64,000 bases of DNA from Rhodobacter sp. (GTDB taxonomy: Bacteria; Pseudomonadota; Alphaproteobacteria; Rhodobacterales; Rhodobacteraceae), in assembly GCA_030065095.1 (NCBI GenBank), contig JASJDP010000013.1:1-64000 (forward strand), in the 5' to 3' direction. Shown here piece by piece: positions 33,624-42,951 of the stretch. The notes beneath the pieces were generated by a model, which had not been told where the DNA came from, did no database searches, and was given only the letters and a program-made list of their open reading frames with translations. Position numbers and translations under genes: made by a program. Positions within the stretch are counted from its first letter, which is position 1. Every line of letters starts with the position of its first letter.

Positions 33624-35672
33624 TCAGCGCCACAAATAGGCATAGCTTGCAAACAGACCCTGCAGCTTTGCCAATGTACGGTTGAACGGACCGGGCTTCG
33701 GAAAATCGCCGGCAATCAACCGGTCGGCAATCGCCTCGGGCGGGCAGGCCGCGCCGGTGACCGGATCGTGGTAGCGCGGATAGGCGATGAGCGCGGCATG
33801 GGCAAGCGCTGCGGGGCTGGGCCGGGCGGTGCGGCGGGCGGGCACTGGCCCGAGGTCCTGGGTCAGACCCCAGCCGGCATAGAACGGCGCGCCGAGGCAG
33901 GTCACCGGCACGCCGCGCAGCAATGCCTCGAACCCCAGAAGCGAGGTCAGCGTCCAGACCTCGTCGCAGGCCTCGATCAGGCGGATCGGGTCGGCATTGC
34001 TCAGCACCATGTCGGCCTCGGCCGTCTCGTCCGCGCCCAAAGCCCCGGCGCGCAGGCCCGCCTCGACATCCGGATGCGGTTTGTACAGGATCACGGCATC
34101 GGCATTGGCGTCCCGTGCCGCGCGAAGCAGCGCGCGGTTGGTACGGATCTCGCCGCAGCCCTTGAGGATCGAGGCGTCGTCTTCGACCTGGCCGGGCACC
34201 AATATGCGATGGCCCTGCGGAAGCTCGGGCAGATCTGGGCGCCTGAGGTTGTATTTTGACAGCCGCGCGCGGTTCAGCCGGGCAACCAGCGCTTCCGCCC
34301 GCCGCAACCGCGCAGGCGGCAATTTGGCAGCCTGCACGATAAGACGCTCCAGCCGGCTTTCGCGTGTGGGATCGTAGTAGATGCCCAGATCGTCGGTCAC
34401 CAGCGACATCGGCGGGGTCAGATCCGCCCCCAATCCGCGTGAGCGCAAAAACCCGTCTTCGACCCGGATCAGCGGCAGGTCGGGGTCATGCAGCGCCTCT
34501 GTCTCTTTCCCCGCCCAGACCATCAGGCGGCGGCTTTCGGATTTCGCGAGCGCTTTCGCGCGGGCCGGGTCGTCCTGAAACCGCAGTTTACGTTCGCGCC
34601 CAAAGACCTGCTGCAGCGGCCGGCGTTTCCAGAGCCGCATGCCGGTTGCAACGTAACCCTGCCGGTCGGCGCGCCAGGATTGCGTCTGGGCATCCAGAAC
34701 GGCGATCGCGTCCTCCAGCTCACAGAGCCTGTCGCAGCATGGATCGTACCAGGTGGGATAAAGGATCATCGCAGCCGCAAACAGCTGGGCGCGGCTGAGG
34801 GTCCGCTGGCGCCGCGCAACGGGGAACTCGTCCTGTGTCAGGCCCCAGCCGGCGTAAAAAGGCTGACCGAAGACGCGGGGCTTGAGACCGGCAAAGATAG
34901 CCTCGAAGCCGAGTTGCGAACTGACGGTGTAGACGGCGGTGGCGCCCTCGAACAGCGTCCAGGGGCTGACAGGCGTGCCGAGCAGCGTGATGTTGTTGCG
35001 CAGGTCATCCGGACCGAAATGCCCCGGACGGTGACCGGCCAGGGTTTCGGGATGTGTCTTTATGACGATCCGGGCGCCCGGGTTTTCCTCCTGTGCGAAG
35101 ACCAGCATTTCGCGGAAGGTGGCATCGCTGGCGCCGCCGTGGACGATCGAGGCGTCGCCCCGGGTCTGGTCGATGACCAGAACGTACGGCGCCTCTGGAA
35201 CCGGGGCGGCGGGGTCGAAGGCGTTGTATTTCGACAGGTGCGCCTCCTGCAGCCAACCGATGGCGGCGCGGGCGCGGTCCAGAAGCGCCGTGTCGTCGAG
35301 CGGGTGCGTGGCAAGCAGGGTTTCGAGGTCCGAGGGGGCCGAGCTGTCGAAATGCACGCCGGTGCGGTCGAGATGCAGGCCGATAGGCGGCTCGCCGCCA
35401 CGTCCGGGCTGGACCGATCGCAGCAACGCATCCTCGACGCGCAGCATATGGGCATCGGTCTGGGCGGCCACCGCCTCGCCCCGCGGCGAGGTCGGGCTTT
35501 TGCCCCAGACGCCGACCCAATCCTCGGCACCGGGCTTGCCGATCCTGATGTCCCAGCCGGCAAGTTTCAGGATGCGCCGGATGCGCCTTTGCGTCAGGAA
35601 GCCGCCGTTGAAGACATAGAGCCGCCGGGGTGCATCGTTCCCAGCGGCCCCTGTATCGCCGGCATCGGCCAC
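33624..35672 (-). CDS. kpsC: KpsC-type capsule Kdo transferase
   Basis: A 682-residue protein with two similar glycosyltransferase modules, each ending in a YAGWGLTQD box (near residues 290 and 610) and each with a KYN motif. KpsC adds beta-Kdo residues that make the lipid-anchored linker of group 2-type capsules, working with KpsS in the cytoplasm. It lies 6 bp after the OPX lipoprotein gene on the same strand. Length fits the family. Confidence 0.92.
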   Translation of the reverse strand: MADAGDTGAAGNDAPRRLYVFNGGFLTQRRIRRILKLAGWDIRIGKPGAEDWVGVWGKSPTSPRGEAVAAQTDAHMLRVEDALLRSVQPGRGGEPPIGLHLDRTGVHFDSSAPSDLETLLATHPLDDTALLDRARAAIGWLQEAHLSKYNAFDPAAPVPEAPYVLVIDQTRGDASIVHGGASDATFREMLVFAQEENPGARIVIKTHPETLAGHRPGHFGPDDLRNNITLLGTPVSPWTLFEGATAVYTVSSQLGFEAIFAGLKPRVFGQPFYAGWGLTQDEFPVARRQRTLSRAQLFAAAMILYPTWYDPCCDRLCELEDAIAVLDAQTQSWRADRQGYVATGMRLWKRRPLQQVFGRERKLRFQDDPARAKALAKSESRRLMVWAGKETEALHDPDLPLIRVEDGFLRSRGLGADLTPPMSLVTDDLGIYYDPTRESRLERLIVQAAKLPPARLRRAEALVARLNRARLSKYNLRRPDLPELPQGHRILVPGQVEDDASILKGCGEIRTNRALLRAARDANADAVILYKPHPDVEAGLRAGALGADETAEADMVLSNADPIRLIEACDEVWTLTSLLGFEALLRGVPVTCLGAPFYAGWGLTQDLGPVPARRTARPSPAALAHAALIAYPRYHDPVTGAACPPEAIADRLIAGDFPKPGPFNRTLAKLQGLFASYAYLWR

Positions 35673-35678
35673 AGCCCG

Positions 35679-36818
35679 TCAGTTGTTGTTATTGGTGAGA
35701 TTCGAGATCGAGCCGGCCGCGGACAGCGAACCGGTGACAGCCGCCAGTGTCTTGGACCACTGCACGAACGGCGCCTCGGTCACATAGACGGTATCGCCGT
35801 CGCGGATTACGAAATCGCGGGCCAGGAACACGCCGTTCGGTTCCGTCAGATCCAGCACGTAGACCATGCGCTGGTCGCCGATCAGATCCGTGCGCCCCAG
35901 AACCTGGCGGACGATTTCGACGGGCTCGTTGCGGAACACGAACACACCGGTGGGATCTGCGGTGTTGGAACTGAGGCCGCCGACCTGGGCGATTGCCTCT
36001 ATGGCCGACAGGGTTTGGGTTTCGAACCGGACACGGCTTTGCTGGCCGGTGGCGCCGAGCGCGGTGAAGGACCGCGTGTCGGCCTCGACCAGGATGCGGT
36101 CGCCGCCACGCAGCGCGATGTCGAATTGCGGATTGTCGAAGAGATCCTCGAACCAGACGCGGCCGGTATAGGACCCCCGGATGACGCGGATCAGCGCGAT
36201 GTCGGGTTCGACCGTGACGCCGCCGGCCTGGGCCAGCATCGATGTCAGGGTGCGGGTCGGCCGCTCGATCGGATAGACCCCCTGCCCGCCCACAGCCCCA
36301 GTGATCGAGACGGTCGACCCGTCGCCTGCCAGACGGCGCACCAGGACCTGGGGATCGGGTGTCTGTTCTTCCAGCCTTGCGGTGATCAGCCGGCGGATCG
36401 CCTCGGGCGTGTTGCCGGCGGCGCGGATCCGCCCGGCATAGGGAACGAAGATAAACCCGGCGCCGTCGACCTGCACCTCTTCCAGCGTCGAGGCGTTCAT
36501 GCCGGTGCTGGCCAGCAGACCGTCGTCAACGTTTTCATAGATCGTCAAACCCAGCGTGTCGCCGGGGCGGATGGTGTCCGAGCCCAGCATGCTGGCGTTG
36601 ACGAATGCGCTGGAGAACCCAAGCGCCGGCACGACCGCGGTGGCGCGGGTCACCCGGTCGTTGACCGACACCACGAACGCATCGCCCTGTTTCTGGACGG
36701 ATCCCGAAAATATCTCGCGTTTATTGGGGCCTACACGGGGCAAGCCACAGGAGCCAATGACGCTGACAAGCGCCAACAGAGCGACTGATTTCGCCCAGCG
36801 CGAACCCTTGATTTTCAC
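35679..36818 (-). CDS. Capsule polysaccharide export lipoprotein (KpsD/Wza OPX family)
   Basis: A 379-residue lipoprotein with a signal peptide ending in a lipobox (VIGSCG, C24). The polysaccharide-export domain (DTIRPGDTLGLTIYENVDDG) is followed by SLBB-type units (VSITGAVGGQGVYPIERP, and later RDFVIRDGDTVYVTEAP). It ends in a C-terminal hydrophobic stretch and NNNN. It would form the outer-membrane export channel. It is the middle gene of kpsS, this gene and kpsC. The inner-membrane ABC transporter is not in the window. Confidence 0.9.
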   Translation of the reverse strand: MKIKGSRWAKSVALLALVSVIGSCGLPRVGPNKREIFSGSVQKQGDAFVVSVNDRVTRATAVVPALGFSSAFVNASMLGSDTIRPGDTLGLTIYENVDDGLLASTGMNASTLEEVQVDGAGFIFVPYAGRIRAAGNTPEAIRRLITARLEEQTPDPQVLVRRLAGDGSTVSITGAVGGQGVYPIERPTRTLTSMLAQAGGVTVEPDIALIRVIRGSYTGRVWFEDLFDNPQFDIALRGGDRILVEADTRSFTALGATGQQSRVRFETQTLSAIEAIAQVGGLSSNTADPTGVFVFRNEPVEIVRQVLGRTDLIGDQRMVYVLDLTEPNGVFLARDFVIRDGDTVYVTEAPFVQWSKTLAAVTGSLSAAGSISNLTNNNN

Positions 36819-36912
36819 TGCCCGGTCTCCTCGACCTGTTATTCTGCCTCAAGTTTTTTTTGTAACCTACCGAAAAGCGGGTGAAAAAGCCAGTCCGGTT
36901 TTGCGGTAGGCG

Positions 36913-38199
36913 CTATTTCACCAGGCGCAACTGTTGCCTTGGTGCCGCTGTGCCCTTTTGCAGGGCCTCGTAGGGGTCTTCGGGGGCCAGCATCATGTCG
37001 ACCACCTGGCGCAGCAACTGGCGGCGGCCGCGGGACGAATAAAAGCCCCCCGCAAGCTGCGAGGTTTCCAGCAGGAAGTGCCGGTAGTCGCGATAGGCGC
37101 GGCTGTCGGGCCGGCTGGGCCGGGCGAAGAACTCGGGCAGTTGCTGGGTCGAGACGAACTCTGGCTTGGCATAGACCGCATCACCGAAGACCTTCAGCGG
37201 CAGGCCGCGCCAAAGCACCTGCTGCGCGGCGGTGGAATTCACGGTGACGGCGCTTCGGGCATGGTCGAGAAGCTGTGCGAGCTTTCCGCCGCGGACATAG
37301 TGCACTCGTGCCGCGACGCCGTGGTCACGGGCCAGTCGCCGGATCTCGCGCCGGAGCGGCACGCGGCCGTCCTCCAGCGGGTGCGCCTTGAAGACCAGGT
37401 GGTGATGCGTGGGCGCTCCGGTCGCGAACCCGTCGATGACCGTTGCGAGAAATTCGGTCATGGTCGCGAACGGGCTATGTTCCTGAAAGCTGGAATCATG
37501 CTCCAGCTGCAGCAGCGCCAGGTGATAGGGAAAGCCACCGTACTTGACCCGCCATGTCGCGATTACACGATCCGCCCAGAGCCATGGCATCAGCAGCAAA
37601 CGCTTGATATAAAGACGAAACTCTTGCGCCACTGTCATCGCGCGGTGCGGTTGGAAATTGCGATAGCCGCGGTTCGCCAGCATCAGCAGACCATGATAGA
37701 CGGCGCCGTAGAACACATGCTGGCGCATGTCGCCCCAATGCGCGGGCGGCTCCGGCATGTCGAGTTCGGCCTTGGCGAGTGTCTTTTGCATCTGCGCGAC
37801 CTTGAGCGTCATCAGCCGGGAATGCCCGTTCGAGCCGCCGCGTTCATAGGTTACCCAATAGGGCCGCAGATACCCCTCTTCGAAGACATGAACCAACACG
37901 CCGAGATCCTGTGCGGCGCGAACGGCCTCGGCATGGATCCGGCGGGTGTCGCCGTAAAGTACGATATCGGTGACGCCCTTTTCGCGCAGGATGGTTGCAA
38001 AGCGAGCCGCCCAATCCACAGCCGCGCCGCGATAGGGGATCAGGCTGTTCCCGTCGCGCCAAAAGAACGCATCGCCGGCATTGAAGCTGACCCGCCAGAC
38101 CGTGGCGCCCGCGGCGCGCAGCATCTTCGCCAGGCGGCTGAAGAACGGCCCGTGCGGGCCCTGCAGAAACAGAAAGGTGCGGTTCTGTCCCGAGACCAT
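36913..38199 (-). CDS. kpsS: KpsS-type capsule Kdo transferase
   Basis: A 428-residue enzyme starting at MVSGQNRTFLFLQGPHGPFF, typical of KpsS. It includes a VKYGGFPYHLALLQLEHDSS stretch and the LVFKAHPLEDGR and HYVRGGKLAQLLDHARSAVT donor-site blocks. KpsS adds the first Kdo to lyso-phosphatidylglycerol, and KpsC extends it. ATG 38199 is chosen over upstream in-frame codons because of AAGGGCAAGAGC and the conserved start. First gene of the capsule block. Confidence 0.9.
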   Translation of the reverse strand: MVSGQNRTFLFLQGPHGPFFSRLAKMLRAAGATVWRVSFNAGDAFFWRDGNSLIPYRGAAVDWAARFATILREKGVTDIVLYGDTRRIHAEAVRAAQDLGVLVHVFEEGYLRPYWVTYERGGSNGHSRLMTLKVAQMQKTLAKAELDMPEPPAHWGDMRQHVFYGAVYHGLLMLANRGYRNFQPHRAMTVAQEFRLYIKRLLLMPWLWADRVIATWRVKYGGFPYHLALLQLEHDSSFQEHSPFATMTEFLATVIDGFATGAPTHHHLVFKAHPLEDGRVPLRREIRRLARDHGVAARVHYVRGGKLAQLLDHARSAVTVNSTAAQQVLWRGLPLKVFGDAVYAKPEFVSTQQLPEFFARPSRPDSRAYRDYRHFLLETSQLAGGFYSSRGRRQLLRQVVDMMLAPEDPYEALQKGTAAPRQQLRLVK

Positions 38200-38367
38200 G
38201 CTCTTGCCCTTCGCTGCCCTTCCGGATCCCGGCAGGCGGCTTGTGTTGCCCCCCGGTAGCATTTTTCACCAATAGGGCAAAGTTATGACTGAAACGGTAA
38301 GATCGCGCGGCCTTGCCCTGCCCCGCGGGCGCGGCTAGGTCAGGTACAGACACAAGGGGGCTTCGGC

Positions 38368-38970
38368 ATGTTCACGGGCATCATTACCGACATCGGCGAG
38401 GTTCTGGAGGTCGAGCAGCGCGGCGATCTGCGGGCGCGCATCGGAACTGCATATGACGTGGCGGGGATCGATATCGGTGCATCCATCGCCTGCGACGGCG
38501 TCTGCCTGACCGTGATCGCCCTGGGAACCGACCCACGCGGCTGGTTCGATGTCGAGATCAGCGCCGAGACGGTGTCGAAGACCAATATCGGCCGCAATGG
38601 CTGGCCGGTAGGCAGGCGGATCAACCTGGAACGCGCCCTGAAGGTCGGCGACGAGTTGGGCGGGCATATCGTGTCGGGACATGTGGACGGCGTGGCCGAA
38701 GTGGTGACGGTCGCGGCCGAGGGAGACTCGACGCGGGTTCTGTTCCGGGCGCCGGAAGAACTGGCGCGGTTCATCGCGCCCAAGGGATCGGTGGCGCTGA
38801 ACGGGACCTCGCTGACGGTGAACGAGGTCGAGGGCCGCGAGTTCGGGGTGAACTTCATCCCCCACACCCAGGCGGTGACGACCTGGGGAGAGGTGGCTGC
38901 GGGGGATGCGGTCAATCTGGAGATCGACACGCTGGCCCGCTACGTGGCCCGGCTGCAGGACTGGGGGTGA
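38368..38970 (+). CDS. ribE: Riboflavin synthase alpha chain
   Basis: A 200-residue enzyme with the classical tandem lumazine-binding domains: MFTGIITDIGEVLEV start and SIACDGVCLTVI in the first, SGHVDGVAEVVTV and ALNGTSLTVNEVEG in the second. It dismutates two lumazine molecules to riboflavin. It starts a rightward run to nusB. The ~170-bp gap before it is too short and lacks the conserved boxes for an FMN riboswitch. Confidence 0.96.
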   Translation: MFTGIITDIGEVLEVEQRGDLRARIGTAYDVAGIDIGASIACDGVCLTVIALGTDPRGWFDVEISAETVSKTNIGRNGWPVGRRINLERALKVGDELGGHIVSGHVDGVAEVVTVAAEGDSTRVLFRAPEELARFIAPKGSVALNGTSLTVNEVEGREFGVNFIPHTQAVTTWGEVAAGDAVNLEIDTLARYVARLQDWG

Positions 38971-39193
38971 CGCGCCCCTAGCGCACACCGGGATAACCCA
39001 TTGATTTTAGATAGATAGCGTAAGGCCGTAGGGGCACTCCGGTGTGCTTGGCAGGCGCGATCGGTACGCCAGGGCGAGCGGTGCGGTTGCCGTCGGCGGG
39101 GCATTGTCTGCTGATCGGGCGGGTGTAAGTCGGCGCGCGAGACCCGTCGATGGCCTTCTGGCGCCGTGAACCAAGATGGCATAGACTTGAGCG

Positions 39194-39805
39194 ATGGCAG
39201 AGGATGTATCGAAATCTTCCCTAGTACCCCCTGGTCCGGGCCACAACAACGGGCCGACGCTGGAGCCCGGGCGGGGCTGGCGGGCGCATTGCTGGGGCAA
39301 GGCGCGTCGGGAACTGTTGCCGCGGCTGCCGGTCGAGGTGGTGCGGATCCGGGTGAAGCGGGCCGCCGAGATCGGGCTCGATTACCGCACCTACGCGACC
39401 GTCCGGGCCTCGACTGGCCGCGATATCGTGGCGTTTCTGTTTTCGACCAATGCGTTGCGGCTCTTCCGCGAGCATCAGGCGCTCGAGGCCGAACGGGCCG
39501 CGCGGCTTGCGGCAGTCACGGCGTGCCAGCGGCGGGCGCTGGTGATCTCACCCTTGCAGCCGATGCCCGTGCTGAAGGCGGTGACCGGGGCGCATGGGGC
39601 GGTGCTCGATGCGGCCCACGCGGCCCCTTGCGTGCATGCCGGATGGGCGGACACGGTGCGCGACCTGACGGCGGCGCGGGGCGCGGTGCCGGCGGACGCC
39701 GTGCTGCTGGTGGGCGACACCGCGACCGAGCGGGAGTGGTCCGCGGCCGGCCGGCTGGCGGGGTATCTGCCCGCTGAGCGGTTTTTCGGGGGCGCGTCGC
39801 CTTGA
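39194..39805 (+). CDS. Conserved hypothetical protein between ribE and ribBA
   Basis: A 203-residue protein. The first 90 residues are well ordered (PPGPGHNNGPTLEPGRGWR, then VEVVRIRVKRAAEIGLDYRT, GRDIVAFLFSTNALRLF). The rest is alanine-rich and includes VLLVGDTATEREWSAAGRLA. Function unknown; it probably belongs to a Rhodobacteraceae-specific family always near the riboflavin genes, which is recollection and not proof. No signal peptide. Confidence 0.75.
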   Translation: MAEDVSKSSLVPPGPGHNNGPTLEPGRGWRAHCWGKARRELLPRLPVEVVRIRVKRAAEIGLDYRTYATVRASTGRDIVAFLFSTNALRLFREHQALEAERAARLAAVTACQRRALVISPLQPMPVLKAVTGAHGAVLDAAHAAPCVHAGWADTVRDLTAARGAVPADAVLLVGDTATEREWSAAGRLAGYLPAERFFGGASP

Positions 39806-39862
39806 CACTGGCGGAGGCGTGCGGCTTGCGCTAAATGCCCGGTCACCAGAGCGGAGGCGGCG

Positions 39863-40990
39863 ATGGCTGACGGCGGCGACACTCACTACCATGACGCGAT
39901 CTCGTCCGTCGACGAGATCATCGAGGATGCCCGCAACGGGCGAATGTTCGTACTGGTCGATCACGAGAACCGAGAAAACGAGGGCGATCTGGTGATCCCC
40001 GCGCAAATGGCGACGCCAGAGGCGATCAACTTTATGGCGACTCACGGCCGGGGGCTGATTTGCCTGGCGATGCCCGGCGAGCGGATCGACGCGCTGGGGC
40101 TGACGCTGATGGCGTCGAACAATTCCTCGCGCCACGAGACGGCGTTCACAACCTCGATCGAGGCGCGCGAAGGCGTGACCACGGGGATCTCGGCGCATGA
40201 CCGGGCGCGGACGGTGGCGGTGGCCATCGACCCGTTCAAGACCTCGGCCGACATCGCGACGCCGGGGCATGTGTTCCCGCTGCGCGCGCGCGACGGCGGG
40301 GTTCTGGTGCGGGCCGGGCATACCGAGGCGGCGGTGGATATCTCGCGGCTGGCGGGGCTGAACCCCTCTGGCGTGATCTGCGAGATCATGAAGGAAGACG
40401 GCAGCATGGCACGGCTGCCGGATCTGGTGGCCTTCGCGCAGCTGCACGGGCTGCGGATCGGCACGATCAGCGACCTGATCGCCTATCGGCGGCGGCACGA
40501 CAACCTGGTGCGGGTGACGACCGAGAAGACGGTGACCAGCGAATTCGGCGGCGAGTGGCAGATGCGGGTCTATACCGACGAAACCCACGGGTCCGAGCAT
40601 ATCGTGCTGATGAAAGGCGACATCGAGACCGACGAGCCGGTGCTGGTGCGGATGCACACCCTGGACCCGATGCTGGATATCGTCGGTGTCGGGGGGCCGC
40701 GGCGGTGGAACGAGTTCGGACACGCGATGGAGGCGATCGCGGCCGAGGGACGCGGGGTGCTGGTGCTGTTGCGCGATACGCAGATGAAGCTGGTGATGGA
40801 AGACACCGTATCGCCGCAGACGCTGCGGCAATACGGGCTGGGCGCGCAGATTCTGTCGTCGCTGGGGCTGAGCCGGCTGATCCTGCTGACAAACTCGCCG
40901 ACGCCGCGGGTCGTCGGGCTGGAAGGCTACGGGCTGTCGATCGAGGGCACGCGGCCGATCCCGGTGGAGGCACGCCATGGCCGAGGCTGA
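39863..40990 (+). CDS. ribB: RibB with degenerate RibA domain (RibBA/RibBX type)
   Basis: A 375-residue protein. The N-terminal dihydroxybutanone-phosphate synthase domain (1-205) is complete: DHENRENEGDL, HGRGLICLAMPGER, and THTEAA-like RAGHTEAAVDISRLAG. The C-terminal part (about 215-370) follows GTP cyclohydrolase II but lacks the three zinc cysteines, reading LVRMHTLDPMLDIVG where RVHSECLTGD is expected. It should make DHBP only; a separate ribA is needed elsewhere. Overlaps ribH by 14 bp. Confidence 0.92.
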   Translation: MADGGDTHYHDAISSVDEIIEDARNGRMFVLVDHENRENEGDLVIPAQMATPEAINFMATHGRGLICLAMPGERIDALGLTLMASNNSSRHETAFTTSIEAREGVTTGISAHDRARTVAVAIDPFKTSADIATPGHVFPLRARDGGVLVRAGHTEAAVDISRLAGLNPSGVICEIMKEDGSMARLPDLVAFAQLHGLRIGTISDLIAYRRRHDNLVRVTTEKTVTSEFGGEWQMRVYTDETHGSEHIVLMKGDIETDEPVLVRMHTLDPMLDIVGVGGPRRWNEFGHAMEAIAAEGRGVLVLLRDTQMKLVMEDTVSPQTLRQYGLGAQILSSLGLSRLILLTNSPTPRVVGLEGYGLSIEGTRPIPVEARHGRG

Positions 40991-41528
40991 AGGGCATGAC
41001 ATGCTGCCTTTGCCGGAGTTCGACAGCCCGGTGAAGGTGCTGATCGTGGTGGCCCCCTACTACCGCCAGATCGCCGACGATCTGGTGGCGGGCGCCAAGG
41101 CGGTGCTGGCGGCGGCCGGCGCAGGGCACGACCTGGTCGAGGTACCGGGCGCCTTGGAGGTGCCGCAGGCGATCGCACTGGCGCACCGGCTGTCGAATTT
41201 CGACGGTTATGTCGCGCTCGGCTGCGTGATCCGGGGCGAGACGACGCATTACGACACGGTGTGCAATGACAGCTCGCGCGGGCTGACGATGCTGGGGCTG
41301 CAGGGATGCCCGGTCGGCAACGGCATCCTGACGGTGGAAAATGCCGAGCAGGCCGAGGTTCGGGCGCGGCCCGACCAGGGCGACAAGGGCGGCGGGGCCG
41401 CGGCGGCGGCGCTGCATCTGATCGCGCTGGCCCGGCGATGGGGGCAGCCGAAGGGCGGCGTCGGCTTCAAGCCGCTGTCCGAGACGATCCAGATCGCGGG
41501 CGAGCCGGGCGGCGGCTCTTCAGCATGA
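40977..41528 (+). CDS. ribH: Lumazine synthase
   Basis: A 183-residue 6,7-dimethyl-8-ribityllumazine synthase. Motifs: VAPYYRQIADDL, PGALEVPQAIALA, YVALGCVIRGETTHYDTVCN and GNGILTVENAEQA. It condenses the RibD/RibB products before riboflavin synthase. Start ATG overlaps the ribB end, and the stop overlaps nusB by 4 bp, so translation is coupled through the run. Slightly longer at the C-terminus than usual. Confidence 0.95.
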   Translation: MAEAEGHDMLPLPEFDSPVKVLIVVAPYYRQIADDLVAGAKAVLAAAGAGHDLVEVPGALEVPQAIALAHRLSNFDGYVALGCVIRGETTHYDTVCNDSSRGLTMLGLQGCPVGNGILTVENAEQAEVRARPDQGDKGGGAAAAALHLIALARRWGQPKGGVGFKPLSETIQIAGEPGGGSSA

Positions 41529-41989
41529 GCAAGGCGCCGACCACGCGGCAGATGAAGTCGGCGGCGCGGCTTTACGCGGTGCAGGCGCTGTTCCAGATGG
41601 AGGCCGGCGGACAAACCGTCGAGGCGGTGCGCGACGAGTTCGAAACCCACCGGTTCGGGGCCGATTACGACGATGGCGCGCTGATCGAAGGCGATGTGGA
41701 TCATTTCCGCGCGCTCTTGGACCGGGCGGTGAACCTGCAGGCGCAGATCGACCAGATGACCGACCGGGCCCTGGTGGAGAAATGGCCGATTGCCCGAATC
41801 GACCCGACGTTGCGGGCGCTGTTTCGCGCTGCGGGGGCCGAGATGGTATTGGGCGGCACGCCGCCCAAGGTGGTGATCAGCGAATTCGTGGACGTGGCCA
41901 AGGCGTTCTTTCCCGACGGCAAGGAGCCGAAATTCGTCAACGCCGTACTTGATCACATGGCGCGTGAGGCAGTGCCCGAGGCGTTCTGA
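41525..41989 (+). CDS. nusB: Transcription antitermination factor NusB
   Basis: A 154-residue helical RNA-binding protein: TRQMKSAARLYAVQALFQME start, ARIDPTLRALFRAAGAEMV, and the ISEFVDVAKAFFPDGKEPKF-VNAVLD C-terminal signature. NusB works with NusE/S10 at boxA sites in rRNA antitermination. ATG start in an ATGA overlap with ribH, a very common pair. A palindromic repeat element follows within 30 bp. Confidence 0.96.
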   Translation: MSKAPTTRQMKSAARLYAVQALFQMEAGGQTVEAVRDEFETHRFGADYDDGALIEGDVDHFRALLDRAVNLQAQIDQMTDRALVEKWPIARIDPTLRALFRAAGAEMVLGGTPPKVVISEFVDVAKAFFPDGKEPKFVNAVLDHMAREAVPEAF

Positions 41990-42015
41990 GCAACCGCGTC
42001 GCCAGACGCGTTTTC

Positions 42016-42268
42016 GACCGGTTCCGGCCTGGAGCCGCCGTTCGCAACCAGTCTTCATGCGCGGAATCAAGGCCGAAGGCCGCCGCGCCATCGCCGACCC
42101 GCCCCGAAGGGGAGGCGATTTTGCAACGGTGCGTATCGCATTGAGGTCGTTCGGACTTTGCTGGGATGAATCGAGCCGTTTACAGGTCCGGGTCGCCTCC
42201 CCGCGGGTCGGCGATGTCCCGGCTCTTCTCTCGGCAGGCAAAGTCCGCGCCAGGCCAGAACCGATCCG
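42016..42268 (+). repeat. Dispersed palindromic element, copy 1
   Basis: About 253 bp with terminal inverted repeats (GGTTCCGGCCTGG at the left, CCAGGCCAGAACC at the right) and an inner inverted pair (CGCCGACCCGCCCCGAAGG ... CCTCCCCGCGGGTCGGCG). It fills the gap between convergent nusB and ccmB. Compare 54120, 58194 and 61884. No coding capacity of its own; MITE-like. Confidence 0.8.
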
Positions 42269-42294
42269 GATTTCCGCTGTAGAGGTTCCGTCTT

Positions 42295-42951
42295 TCAGCG
42301 CAGATTGATCCGGATCGCAGCCGCGGCGGCGAAGGGAAGAAGCGCCATGGCGCCCAAGGTGATGCCGGCAAGAAGCAGCAACGGCGTTTCCGTGGCCAGG
42401 CCCTCGGCCCCACGGCGGACGGTTTCGGACCCAAAGATCAGGGTCGGCACATAGAGCGGCAGGACGAGCAGCGACAAAAGCAGCCCGCCGCGTTTCAGGC
42501 CGACGGTCAGGGCAGCGCCAAAGGCGCCGATCATGCTGAGCGCCGGGGTGCCGATGGCAAGCGTCGCGACCAGCCAGAGATAGGCTTGCGGCGCGAGGTT
42601 GAGCAAAAGCCCGAGAACGGGCGCGGACAGGGTCAGCGGCAGGCCGGTGGTGACCCAGTGGGCCGCGGCCTTCATCGCGACGACGCCCTCGAGCGGGATC
42701 GGCGCGGTGGCGAGCAGATCGAGCGACCCGTCCTCGTAATCGAGCTGAAAGATGCGGTCGAGGCTGAGAAGACAGGCCAAAAGCGCGCCGACCCAAAGGA
42801 TGCCCGGCGCGATGGCGCGCAGGGTGGCGTTCTCGGGACCGACGCCGAACGGGACCAGAACGGTGACGATGAGGAAGAAGGCAAGGCCCAGACCAAAGCC
42901 GCCCCCTGCGCGGATGGCGAGCCTCAGGTCGCGCAGGAACAGGCGGATCAC
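42295..42951 (-). CDS. ccmB: Heme exporter subunit CcmB
   Basis: A 218-residue integral membrane protein with about six helices ([38 protein letters not shown]; and others) and the [12 protein letters not shown] loop typical of CcmB. With CcmA it forms the ABC complex for cytochrome c maturation. It overlaps ccmA by 4 bp. CcmC, usually next, is not downstream; a repeat element and nusB occupy that place. Confidence 0.95.
   Translation of the reverse strand: MIRLFLRDLRLAIRAGGGFGLGLAFFLIVTVLVPFGVGPENATLRAIAPGILWVGALLACLLSLDRIFQLDYEDGSLDLLATAPIPLEGVVAMKAAAHWVTTGLPLTLSAPVLGLLLNLAPQAYLWLVATLAIGTPALSMIGAFGAALTVGLKRGGLLLSLLVLPLYVPTLIFGSETVRRGAEGLATETPLLLLAGITLGAMALLPFAAAAAIRINLR

Noticed and set aside
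38263-39862. FMN riboswitch before ribE or ribB
   Set aside because: The gaps are short and I do not see the conserved helical boxes of that element.
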